Of a DNA stretch of 64,000 bases, positions 42,201 to 54,235 are shown piece by piece. The DNA comes from Nymphaea colorata (taxonomy: Eukaryota; Streptophyta; Magnoliopsida; Nymphaeales; Nymphaeaceae): positions 23,268,131 through 23,332,130 of the forward strand of contig NC_045140.1 in the NCBI RefSeq assembly GCF_008831285.2. The letters are read 5' to 3'. Below the pieces are notes generated by a model that was not told where the DNA came from, searched no databases, and saw only the letters and a list, made by a program, of their open reading frames with translations. The position numbers were made by a program, and so were the translations under genes. Position 1 is the first letter of the stretch. Each line of letters begins with the position of its first letter.

Positions 42201-43218
42201 GAAAGGCAGAGAACATCGTTCTGGCCTTTGCGGGCCCGAGGCTTTTTTTAAGTTTTACGTACTCTTGTGGAGGTAAGCACAGGGAGAATTTAGTTCAGTG
42301 CGGCTAAGTCTCCTATCAGATGAACAGTTCCTTTTCAAAGTTTTACACTTGTTGAGGAGGTCACGGGGGTGAATTATTTATTGGTAGGTACAACAAACGA
42401 TTGATTCCGTTGCTGCCAACCTCATCATCATCCAAGTGAAAACGAAAGTGCTCTCCATAAAGTTTGGCAGAAATAGTGCTTAAACATCCCCCACGCTTCA
42501 TGTCATTCATCAGTATCTCGAAGCGATCTGTACACCAAACGACTTCCTGAAATTCTAAGTCATTTATTGCTCTTGATGGTTACGGCAGTTGGTGCAGCCG
42601 TCTCTCATCATCTCAACCTTAACGTTGTTCATTCTTGCATCTGGGTCCTTTGGACCGATTTCATGTCTACTGTTCTCTGTGTGATAACTTTGCCATCTTG
42701 GTGCTTTCAGCCGAGCATTCAGGACCGAAGAGAGAGAGAGAGAGAGAGAGTTCACAAGCAGGATACCAACAAAGGCTCCAGGAGAATAGCGACAACTTGA
42801 CCGTACACGTAGCCGTTAGAAATTTGAAGTCTACGCCACCGACAACCGATTCCGAAGGAAGGCCTCACGACCTCCCATATCTCCTTCTCCCCCCAACAAA
42901 CCCAACCTCTCCTTCTTCCCCACACCCAACACAATGCTGCCCGTCAAGCCTCTGACCTAGTAAGAATCAATCTCACCGAAGCTTTTTCCTCCTCATATAT
43001 AGCATTTGGAGAAGAAGGATTCCGCCCCTTCTTGAGGGGGATCTGCTGAGATTCTCCCAGTCCTTCCCATGCCTTACCGGTGATATGATTCCTTTCTTCA
43101 TGGGCATGCCTTTTTTATGTAAAGTTTGTAGGAGGTGGGGAAGGATGGCGACCCATTTCTTCTCTATCGGTTTCTGAGGACACCCAAGGGAGATTTGGAG
43201 TCTTGGAGTTCAGGGATT
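39256..43218. other. MIR171 downstream transcript region and spacer
   Basis: The 3' part of the MIR171 primary transcript is expected here but has no defined end. A trinucleotide-rich tract (TAC/TAA) lies at 39895-39933 and a (GA)n tract at 42729-42750. A 72-residue open frame at 40556-40774 includes KLDVVTDSQVLL, faintly like RNase H motifs of plant LINEs, but it is too short to claim. The final part (from about 42850) is the likely promoter and leader of the ubiquitin-like gene. A small upstream open frame (ATGGCGACC, 43145) lies just ahead of its start. Confidence 0.45.
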
Positions 43219-46200
43219 ATGCCTTGCATCTTGCAGCATTCTTCATTCAACGGGGAAATCTTCGACAAGGAGTGCCCGCCTGCGCAGGACGTCGTTGGTG
43301 TCGTCCGGCACAAGAGTTTTTCGTATTACAGGCTTCCGCAGAAGCTCCTGAAACTATCGGTGGTGAAATTGGACGGAAGCCGCTTCGGTAAGAGCCTGCC
43401 AAGTGCCACGGACTTCTCGGTTTTCCTTGTGTATGATTCTGGTTGGGCTTTCTGTTTTCTGTAGTCTTTGAAAGTCTTGTGGGATCTTTTCAGATGTGCA
43501 AGTTGCTAGGACGGCTTCGGTTGCGGAACTCAAGCGACGTGTGGAAGATGTGTTCGATCAAGCGCCTGAAGAAGGCAGAGGAAAGATTTCGTGGTATGGA
43601 CATTTTTTTCTTGTGGATTGTGGTCTTGGTGGCGGTGAATTTACTGATATTTTATTCTGATTAATAATTTCTTTTCAAGCGGAACCGGTTTTTGTTATCG
43701 TCCGAACTCTTAATTCACATTTATGCGAAAACTTTACCAAAAAAAAAAATAAAAAAATAAAGAAAACAAGCCCAATTATGGCTAATTTTCCAGTACTTTC
43801 TTCGATTATAGAGCAATAAATTTTGCGTAAGATACCCTATTTACGTGAGTTCCTGCATTGCCAAAATAAAAGCTTATGGCATAACGAATTTGCGGAAAAA
43901 GGAGTTTATCCCTCATAGGTTTGTGAAATTTAGATTCTAATGTTGATATTGTAGTCTGGAACTTGTAGTTGACATTTCTGGAGAAACATCTACGAAAGAG
44001 GCAAAACCTAACGGAAAATAATCTGACTGTTGTTGTTTTTTCTTGTAGCTTCTTCAATAGCTATAAGTTCTCTAATAAAGACACCCCATTGCTTTTGGTT
44101 CCTGCTTTACTATATAAAATTTGTGGCATAATGGGTTGTGGCAGAGGAATTTCCCTCATAGGTTTGTGAAATATATATTCTGAAATAACACCAGAAAAAC
44201 AAAAAAAAAGCGGCACAGTTACGTCCAGAAAACTAGATCCTTTGTTTTGCGTTGGCATCGGCAAACTTTATGGCATAACGAGCTCCGAAGATAGTTTTCC
44301 TGCTAGGTCTGTGTATTTAAATAGTAACTTGATGAACCGTCGGTGTGTCCTCCGATATTAGGTGATGAAAAATTATTGTCCAAATAAAACAATGCCCGTG
44401 GCAGAAAGAAGTGCCAATGAAAGAAGATTCTTTGCTTTTTGGCGTTCGCATTTCTTTAAAGTTGAAGATGAGACGAGGAAAAAGTAGATTCTTTGCTTTG
44501 TATTGTTTCCTCTTGAATTCCTGTTGATGGTTATAGGTCTCACGTGTGGGGATATTTCTGCCTATGCTATGAGGGTTTCAAGCTAATCAATGATAAAGAG
44601 CTTCTCCGTAACTTTGGAATCAACGATGGAGCTCAGGTATGCCTCAGTCATCTTGGAGCTTTTGTTGTGCTAGTTGACGGTTTTTATGCACAAGGGGTTG
44701 TGGAAAATCTTGGTTTGGCTGATCGTATATTTAATGTTTTTATTAGACTGAGAACATAATTTACTTTGTCCCTTTTTAATCTAAGAGGAAATGCGATTTG
44801 GAGATTTTTGTAGGTTGCTAATAACTAGCATTCATCCTTGCACGCATTTAAGGCAGGAAACTCCTAGATATGTTATAGTGTCCACTTCCAGTAATTACTT
44901 CTGCCAAATCATTTTTCTTTATTAGTAATATCATTGATCATAATTCTTACAGTAAAGGAACAACATAGGCTGGAGCATGTTTTCATACCAACTATGGTTG
45001 CTTCCCTTAGTTATCTTTGTCTTCATAGAAGAAGATAAAATTCAGGGAAGTGGGCAGCTATGTTATCTGAGAACATGACTATGCCAGCCAATTTAAGGCT
45101 CTGAACACTTAAATTTTCTCTTACATTTATGTGAAGTCATAGCTAGAAAAAACTACCGCTAAAAGTATTTCATTTCAAACGGACCGTAACTTCCACGTCC
45201 CTCCGTCAGGTTGGATTTCGTAGAGTTACTTACTCAAAGGAATAGAACTTCGATTTCCTGGCTTTTGAGTTCCCATTCTTACTTCATTTCTGACATTCTT
45301 TTCTTCTTCTCGTATATCTACCTGGTGATGAGCGCAAATATCTTGTAAAATGATGTCTCTTCTCAAGACAGAGACCAAGGATTCAATGGAGAAAACAATT
45401 GGTTGTCTACATTTTCCCTTCTTGGTGTCATCATCCAAGAGAAATTGAGGATTTAGCTGTCTGTATTTTTTTCTTGTATAAACATTGCAGTAATTTTTTT
45501 ATTTAGAGGCGCTGTTTGTTTAAGCAAGCATCCTTTGGAAGATACTTTCTCTTTTCATGGCATTCTCAGGGAAATTTTGACGAGCAAATGTTTTGTGGTA
45601 GGATTTGCTTCCATTTGTGATTATGGATGTAGCATAAGCTGATGTCCCTCTACCTGCTTATGGAAAGAAACATGTCTCCATTTGGTTTTATGCAGTTGAT
45701 TTAGGTGATATCTTTTGCTTGGCTGCTTTGTGTTCCAATTAAGTGGTCTATGTTTTAGAAGCTCTAGGTCAGCAATCAATCAAGACGAGTACGTATCACC
45801 TGTTTAAGTATAAACAAGATCATGCATTGGAAGGGTGGAATCGTTTGGTGAAGTTCACCTGTTTAACTAGAAAAGTAGTTGCTTTTCATTTCAGTCAAGG
45901 CCTAGTCTGTTTCCTGATTATGCACTGGCAGTTATTTTGTAAAAAATCTGTAAGAAATTTGCGATGTTGAATTGAGACAGATGTTTGGTAGGTTTCACTT
46001 TAAAAATAACCTCAGAAGGATTTTCAAGGAGAGTTGAATGACCCAAAGAGATGAAGTATTCCACACTTTAGAGTAGCAGTTTGCAGTTTTAGCTCATCTA
46101 ACCATCTAAGTTTCCAGTAGTTGGAGGCACTCTATGAAGAATTTCACTGTTCTTGGAGAACCTATTGACAAATTAGGTCCTGTAGTTATTCACAAAATTT

Positions 46201-46962
46201 GCTATTCAGACTACTACCTGCTTTTATAGACTTGGATACCAAATTATAAAATGGCCATTAAAGTGGTGGATCTTTTAGCACCTTATCAGTGTGGGTGAAA
46301 AATCGGACAATCTGTTGGAGCTAGCTTCTAAGAAGGGGCAAGCTCTCTCTTCACAAACAAGCTATTTGAGGACAAGTTGTGGACAGTCTCGTAAGTTGGA
46401 AATATAGCTGTCACAATTGGTCATACCATCGCTTAAAGATATTAGGCCTTACAAGATGGAAATAAAATGTTACACCTCTGTTACCTCTGCTAGCTTATGA
46501 TCTTTGAATATTTTCAGGATTTATAACTGACCCTAGATTTTCTTCTCATATATATGCAGCTTCGTTTCATAAGGTATTTATCTATTCATTATCTTCCAGC
46601 AGCGCGGCTTAAAAATCACACTGCAGCTCATGGGCAATGCACGTACGTATATTTACTGACTTGTATTTGAATAAGTGATTGTGACCAACATGCTATTGAT
46701 TTGGTAAATCCATGTTTTTGCTATCAGGTCACCACGACAACCAAAACAAGAAGATGATGACATTGATGATGATGAAGATAAACATAAAGAAATGATCAAT
46801 CAAAAAGAATTTAAGCTAGCTCATTTTTTGAGAGGATGGCTTCAATGTTCAAGATTGTGTTTTGTGGGGCGAGCAGAAAGCTTTCAAAGGTTGGCCAGCG
46901 ACGATTATTCAACTGATGAAAAGCCAAAATGTAGACTGACAAGATCCCACAGCAGTTGCTAG
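43219..46962 (+). CDS. SNRNP25-like ubiquitin-fold domain protein
   Basis: Five exons: 43219-43387, 43494-43593, 44537-44636, 46560-46642, 46728-46962. They join to 228 aa in phase. The ubiquitin-like domain (residues about 40-132) runs from KSFSYYRLPQKLLKLSVVKL through DVQVARTASVAELKRRVEDV, GRGKISWSHVWGYFCLCYEG and NDGAQLRFIR. It is the fold seen in U11/U12-25K (SNRNP25) and in plant relatives such as At1g53400, which share KISW.HVW.HFCLCY. True minor-spliceosome function is not proven, because several plant paralogues share this domain. The C-terminus is unusual: an acidic run (QEDDDIDDDEDKHKE) then FKLAHFLRGWLQCSRLCFVGR, ending TRSHSSC. The start is the first in-frame ATG and gives a 35-residue variable N-terminus like the relatives. 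An in-frame open stretch continues upstream to 43132 behind a TAG acceptor-like site, so a further 5' exon is possible. Confidence 0.87.
43830..44330. repeat. Diverged tandem repeats in intron 2 of the ubiquitin-like gene
   Basis: Three related blocks begin near 43835, 44085 and 44265. They share GGTTCCTGC/GTTCCTGC, TGGCATAA(C/T)G, TTTCCCTCATAGGTTTGTGAAAT (partly CTGCTAGGTCTGTG in the third) and nearby TTCTA/TTCTGAA words. Spacing is about 200-250 bp. They have diverged strongly, so this is an old local amplification. Confidence 0.65.
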
Positions 46963-49900
46963 TGCAGGTTCTTGGTTTTTTCTATCTGAATTAACACTAA
47001 GTAGATATTAGCCTAGCTTCTAGAGATGTTAGTTTGCAGCACGAAAAAAGTTGCTCTCCACGAAATCATCTGAACGGTTGAGCGATTTTGATATTTCCAA
47101 ACATCAATGTTATCTACAAGGAGCCATTCTCTAAGTGATTGTTCCATTTCTCCTAGTTGTTACATTGGAAAAGCTGATCAATGAGTTAATGAAATACAGT
47201 TGATGAAAAATGTCAAGTTGGAGTTACTGGTGACTGCCAGATAGATGATGTATCCAGCCCACTCAATGCTCGCCTAAGAAACATGCTTGGATTTGTTCTT
47301 TTTCCTACTCAATGCAAACATGGACTTCTCCTGTTTTGGGTCAATAACAATCGTTGGTTTTTTAAAGCAAATTTTTTCATTCAGTGAGGTGCCATAATGC
47401 CATTGATGGTTTCTTTATTACTTCACAGAAACATACCTAATAGATGAAACTACTTAATTTGATCCATGTCATTTACCTTGTAAATAAATATGAACAAATC
47501 TGTTTAGAATTTTTCCACTGTACATCATCATCAGTGGAAGAATAAGGAAAAATTATTCTCGAGCCCCGCTTGCCTAAATGCTTATTTCAGAAACAGAATG
47601 TTAATCTTGTTAATCTGAAAACTATCCTGCACCTTCCAGCATATATGGCAACATCAATTAGCCTAGCAGCACGAATGAAGAAGCGCCTACAAAACTAGCA
47701 AAAATCAATATTCTGTAACTGCAAGAATGGGAAAAAGAACGGAAGACTTCCGAAATACACATGTTGGTAATGGTTGTAATCTAGAAAATGTTTCCTGCAA
47801 TTTTAAATTTTTGGTAAGCTTTACACTGCTGCTGACAACCATTCGATAAAAGCTTACCTTTACTCCTTTTATATAATAAAAAAACTAACCAATTGTGACT
47901 GAAAAGAACAATACGGCAAAGAGCAAAATTTCAGTTCTTTTATCAAAACGGGCAGGCTTAATCTGGGTCTCGATTTCGTGAACTGTTAGCAAAAGTACGC
48001 ACAGTATCAGGAAATTCATAAGATGTGAGGCCTGCTTTTCGGACAGAGCTAGAAGGTGAGACCTTAAAAGAAAATTAGGCAAAAATCAAGGCCAAGGAAG
48101 AAGCACAGTAACTATGACTCTCCAAGTGAAATTTTGAAGCTGAACCTTTTGGATAATTTCTGATCTGAGATATGAGGCTATCACGGATTTATAAGATCAT
48201 AAACCATTGAAATGTAGCCGAACCCCTGCTCATCCATCCCCTTCCTTTTCCTTTTTTTCGAATTACAGATCCCTGGTTTTTTTATAATGTAAGCCGGATC
48301 TCAAAATCTGCAATTATGAAATCCACCGGTTGCTTTCGCAATAGATTTTGCCGGTCCAAGAATCTTTAAGGGCTGACATAATAGATGGGGTGGGAACTCG
48401 TAGATGGGCAATATTCGTTTTGAACTCCCATGACATCAAACTCTCATTGCTGCAAAAGAGGAAGGTACCAATATGCAAGTTGAAATATAGTAAGGACATC
48501 ACCCGAAGACACTTGAAGCAACCTAAAGGATACCGGAAGGGAATCATACTTCTGCCTTCACTCAGAGTGGGATTAGCCTTATACTCACTCAAAAACATAG
48601 TGCCCTATACTCACTCGAAAACATAGCCCTAGGAAAAAAATGTTATTGGTAATGGTTGTGAAGGTGTGGTTGTGGCATATTTCTCACTTGATAAATTTGG
48701 GTATTATAGTTCAATCAACTAGTTAGAAATATTTATGAGAGGAACATTTCACAAAAGTTCCCACTTCACTTTTTGAGGGAATAACAAAAGCATATCCCTT
48801 TCTGAATAATTGACATTTAATTTTTTTAAGATTTGAAATAAGTTGTATACCACATAGTCAGTTAAATAGAAATGTTGAAATTTGACTTCCTTCTTTGTTA
48901 TTTCAATTTAAAAGTTGTCTTTTGTATAAATTTCTTTATGAAAATGATGCCCAACCTTTTCACATCCCATTCATCATTTATTTTGCATTAAATGGCCGGA
49001 TAACATCCCAAGGAAAAAGAACTCAATGCTGGAAGAAGATATGCCCCTCAATAGATTAATTAAGTCAACCCCTTCATGTTTTCACATTTTATTAATATCT
49101 TTGTGCTGCATTAATAGTTTTGCTGATAGTTGGTGTTTGTTGGGGAGAAGTAAACCAACGGAAGACTTGCTTATAAAAATGAGAAAAGGGTGACATGGAC
49201 GTCCTACTTAATATTTGCACTTAAAAATTTATTTCATAATTTGCAAGTGGTAGTTATCAAATATAAAAAATTGGTAACTCCTGCTTTATTATATGCAAAA
49301 ACTCTGGTGGCTCCAAGAGTTTTTTTTTTTTTTTTTGCTCTTGACTTAAGACCAAGTTGAAGAAAATCACGCATTAAATACCTAAGGTACCTCTTTGTTG
49401 ATAAAATCTAGCAATCTGCCTAATCTCAACTTACCAATTAAAAAACAAAAAACATCTTTAATAAGCAAGGATTTGTGCAATTTCATCACATAACTAAATA
49501 TATAAATGATGCTAACAAAATTCCCATTGGCTAAATCCAAGTCAGTGACCCAAAATGATTAGAACAGATCCGGCTCAAATGCTCATGCAATGTTATCAGA
49601 ATCGGCATGAATCGGTCGCAAGCCGATTCGATTAGATCCGATCGCCGGCTCGCACACTGAATTAGGTCTGGAATCTAGCCACTTTCGGCCACAAGTTGGA
49701 TTTTATTGGTCAATCTTTTGTGCGCCGAACTTGCTTTTACGCTGAATGCAAATCGCATCTTCTATTTAACTTACACACAGGAAAACATATAGTATATGAA
49801 AAGGATAAGCCACCATATTGACTTACCTTTAAGTCCAATTTATTCAATTATAACCATCTGCAGGTGGGCGCCTGCCTGACCCTAGTTTGCCGTTCTTTGA

Positions 49901-52900
49901 ATCACAAGCCAAACAACGGAATATATATATATATATATATGTTAGAGCAGAGGACTCGTGGACTTTTGTTCAACTTGGAGAAGTGTGAAGGATTGGACTT
50001 CAAATTGTATTTTTCATATTTTTACTCCATTGACAAACGAATGCTTCCAAAGCTTGACATATTCTCAACTCCAGCTGCATCTGAATGACAAGGAAAAGCT
50101 TGATTCACTTCCAAGTTTTTCAACTTTCAATGTTTTGAGGGGAGATTCCAAAAGAGCACCTTGAAAATAGCTGTCATCCAATGCTCGATTGAAATGTTTG
50201 AAGGGGCATAGTGTAGCTGATCGAGCGATCGACATGATGTCACTTTGATTTTTGTAGGTGTTACTTCTTTGAATTGCAAATGGTGGTGTTACTGCTACTT
50301 ATGTTTGGAAGTAGGCCTTGAACCCTAGGGGTAGAAGGTAATCTCAGTCAAGCAAAGACATTTGGGTCCATTTTAGAAAAGCAAGCCAAATTTTCTCATG
50401 GGCAAACTTTGGGAAGGGGAAAAGTTTTTGATGAGAAAAACTTTGGGAAAAGTTTTTGTTGAGAAAAACTTTCACCCTGTTTGCATTGTTACTTGCTAGG
50501 TGAAAAGGTGACTATTGAAAGGGAATTTTGAGGAAAATGTGGTTGTCAAACCATATGGGAGATGATCAAATTTTAACCTAACTTAACAAAGGATATTATT
50601 CCCTAGATCTTGTCTGGCTAAACAATGTAATGAGTTGGTCCCTGGTTGTCTCCATCATGGGTAGAAGGGCCCCCCACTGTGAATGGCATTAGAAATATTG
50701 CTTTGTGAGTTGGATGGTGATGTTCACTTTGGTTCTTGGCCTTATCTTTCACAGAGGGAACCAAAGCAGCAGATTGGAGATCAGGTCTCCCACTTTCTCA
50801 ATGGTGCCATTCTCTCTCTCTCTCTCTTGCTGTGCCACAATGGGTGGTGGTGGTAGCCGCAGTCTTCTTCCTCTCTTTGCTTTTTCTCCCTTTCTTTCTT
50901 CTTCTTCTTCTTCCTCCTTACAATAGATGATGGAGTCCTACTGTCCCTGGTGTTTGGTCATTTCTGGCCAAGGCTGCCTGACTTTCCACTTTCATGAGCC
51001 AACCTCTTTCTCTTTCTTTCTCTCCTTGTGAAACAGAATTCTCTTCTGCTTCAGTCTTCAGATACATTTTTGCAGGAAAAAGCAGTCCACGATGCATCAG
51101 ATATAAGGTCTCACTGACTGATTACATATTAGAGAGAAAAAGAGAGAGAGATCCGTAAAAAATCTGATCGACTCAATGCGTGTTTCGTAGTGAAGAAGCA
51201 TTAATGGCTGACGCTAACATGGACGGCTTCTCAAGGGCAGCAAAAAAGAAAAAGACTGACAGCTGCAGTTGCACCAGAAACCTGATTAAATAAATGAAGA
51301 ACAACTTAACTAATTTGCAGTTTATTTGATTTGGTTAATCATTTGAGTTAACTCTGGCAATAATGAAAAAACCGAAGTCTACAAGTGGCAACAGTATCAA
51401 ACAGGGCCAGAGACGTCGGATTCAACTTCCCTAGCTATAAGAAAACAGTAAACGAATCATATTAATTATGGCTGAAAATGACTCCTCAAATAATCTTATT
51501 AATATAAACAAAGGCATCCTATCATAAATAATGATATAATAACACTGTACGCCATAAAATATGAAATTGATAAGTAGATCAATAAATATGTTTCCAGTTG
51601 TGCATTACTTGCAATAGCTAAAAGAAGGTAGAACGTTCCATGGTTCTTAAAAACAAGAGAGTTAATACATTTCAATGAACATAACTGGTAAGTTGAAGGG
51701 TAAAAGTTTCGAGATTTTATGCTGTTAAGCGCAATTTTAACGTGTCACAAACAAAAGAAATGGAAAAAACAAAGTTGATACTTATCTCAAATTCAGTTGT
51801 TTGTTCAATTATTTGATTTATTTGCAGTTTTTGGTAAAAAATAAATAAACAATTCTTTTGGGGCACACATGCCAGTTTAATTTCTCATACCAAACACATA
51901 GGTAATAAAACTACCAAATTTCAGATAATTGATTTTGCCAAGAGTCTCGTTCTACACAAGTCGAATTTGGATCAGGAAAATCCTGCCCGAACCCGATCCA
52001 CTTTTGAACAACCCTAAATTCTAATCAACTTAGTCAAATACAAAAAACAAGACGTTACTTTTGACGTGATTTTACGGGAACAAAGGCATGCTTTGGACAA
52101 GACCTTTTTTGGCATGTTCAGAATAACAATCATGGCAAATTTAATTATTAAAAATTTGAAAAGGTAGAATGCGATTTTTTTAAATGACTTGCTTTATGTG
52201 ACAAAGCAAGAACCCTGCCTCCCCATGCAGAGCCTTCATCCGTCTCGCATCTGGGAGGTGGAGTGGATCGGGTATTATCAGATCCTGATCCGAATCAAAT
52301 GCAATACGGTTCATGTGATTTAGTGTGCATGAAAGACTGAACTCGGATCCGACTGGTATATGATCCAAGATTTAGAAGCTGCACAATATATTAAAAAACC
52401 CTCTTAAATATTCAAAAAAATATTAACCGGATCCATGTCAGATCTAAGTCTGATATCAAGCTCGATGTTAGATTTGGTTATTCTGCACAGTGAAATTTTA
52501 ATCAAACTGAATTCTTGAGCAGATCTGGCGAAACCAATTCAATATTGATTCAAGAATTGGATGTATCTAAATTTATTTGTATCCCCAGTTAACATTTCTT
52601 CTCCTACACACGTGCACGCACCACACACGCGATGCCAATGTGCCGATAGTCTTTGCAGTAGTACAGATATTGACATGTTTTGTCATACATGCACATGCAT
52701 CTCATGCAACACTGTGACATACTAATTTACATGGGCATCTCTTTCTCATATGGACGCAGTGTAGTAACTTCAAATCTTTTACTAGACAGTACGGTACTAA
52801 AGACAGTAGGAAATACAAAAACTCGGTCGCGCGCCTGTGTGAAGAAGAATATCTACTACTTATGACACTATTGTGCTACTCAGAAAATTTTACTACCTGT

Positions 52901-54235
52901 AATTTTTACTTGAATCAGACCCTGCAGCTCTACTAAATATTTATCACGGTTCTCTCTGTTGGCAAAACATCCGCTTGCTCAAACTGTCTTGACATGGAGA
53001 TTGAAATCAGGAATCGAGAAAAATGTATATATATTAGTGCATGGCACGTCTTTAATTGTTTATTATAACTTGGCCTGTCCAAAAGACTTGTTTATGATAA
53101 CCTAAGCAGCTAACCGGAGTAATACAAATATATCCTTCACCAAATAGAAAATAGAAATCAAATCAGTAGGCTATTAGAATATATATATATATATATATAT
53201 TCTAATAGCCTACTGATGTGATTTCTATTTAGAGAGAGAGAGAGAATTATGTGCGTTTGGTCAGATATTGAAGTTACTGAATTGGTAAAATTCGACTCGG
53301 TGAAGGATCAGTAAATCAGTAACTGGAAGGGGCTCCAATTCAGACTCTGAATTAAATTAGGAAAATTAACAGCTAAAGTTTATTTTTTCACACATTTTAT
53401 CTGTTGACTTAATTTTTACTGACTAAAACAAACTTTTCCTGCATCCATTTCATGAAAATTGATTTTTCACTTGTTTGTTTGTCGGCACAAAATTCAACTT
53501 AAATACCAAAAAGTAATATTCACAAAACAGAATTAAAAGGAAATCAAAATCCTTCAAGACTTTAAGTATTCAATTCCAAGGAAAATTTTCTGTGTGCCAT
53601 CATTTATCAAGCATCTTCGAAGGTTGTGAAAAAGGAAAACGAAAAGCATATAAATAGGATATACCCATCTTCTGCTGTCATTCAATTCCTTTTTCCATGT
53701 TTGGGAAACTGTAACTATCCATTTAAGTGGGTAGAAACTTCATTGACGACTCGCTTTCAACGTTGTCTCTCGGTGAAAGCAATGAAAAGCATGGGCAACA
53801 TAAGCCAAAACCATCTTTGATAAAAGCAGAGAGAGAGAGAGAGAGAGAGAGGAAAAGTGACCGTTAGTGGAGATAGGTCCACATGAGGTAAAATGATGGG
53901 AGGGATTCTCCGGCCTTATTCCTTTATGTGTATAATCTGTGGTGATCATGTCACTGATGATGATAATCAATGAAGGTGATGATGGTGCCTGTTATCTCAC
54001 TAAGGAATAAAGGAAAAGGAAAGACAAAAGAAGGGCAAAAAGAAAGAAAAAGGAAGAAAGAGGAAAGAAAGGAAGGAAGGAAATCTTTCAGAATGCTTTC
54101 TCTCCCTTCCAGGAAGACTCTCTCAATCTTTAGCTCTGCCTTTTCTGGTTAATTTACTTTTAATTGGGGGCTTCTTCTTTGAGGTAGTCAAAGTAGGTTG
54201 TGAATGAATTTGAAAGGAAGAGGTGGTGGGAGAAG
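46963..54235. other. Large gene-free spacer upstream of the RLCK-VII gene
   Basis: No gene could be supported across about 7.2 kb. Recognisable contents are: a repeat-like patch at 49590-49700 with AATCGG/CCGATT words; a (TA)n tract at 49921-49940; CT- and CTT-rich runs at 50812-50830 and 50898-50920; repeat-like GGATCC/GATCCG-rich sequence at 52250-52560; the inverted repeat at 53149-53230; a (GA)n tract at 53828-53852; and a purine-rich run at 54005-54080. The last 300 bp are probably the kinase promoter and 5' leader. Apparent frames at 47885-48626 have no family signature. Confidence 0.5.
53149..53230. repeat. 82-bp near-perfect inverted repeat centred on (TA)n
   Basis: The left arm AAATAGAAATCAAATCAGTA continues GGCTATTAGAATATATATA; the right arm is its reverse complement with a single mismatch (A versus C in the ATCAAATC/ATCACATC part). 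The centre is an AT alternation, so both arms meet with almost no loop. A (GA)n run follows directly. It could be a small MITE, a folded microsatellite product or a small-RNA hairpin; no open frame is present. Confidence 0.93.

Noticed and set aside
43135-43218. Upstream in-frame extension of the ubiquitin-like gene beginning with GTG
   Set aside because: Plant nuclear genes start with ATG, and a stop lies at 43129-43131. It could be coding only if an unseen 5' exon splices at 43132, so the ATG at 43219 was used.
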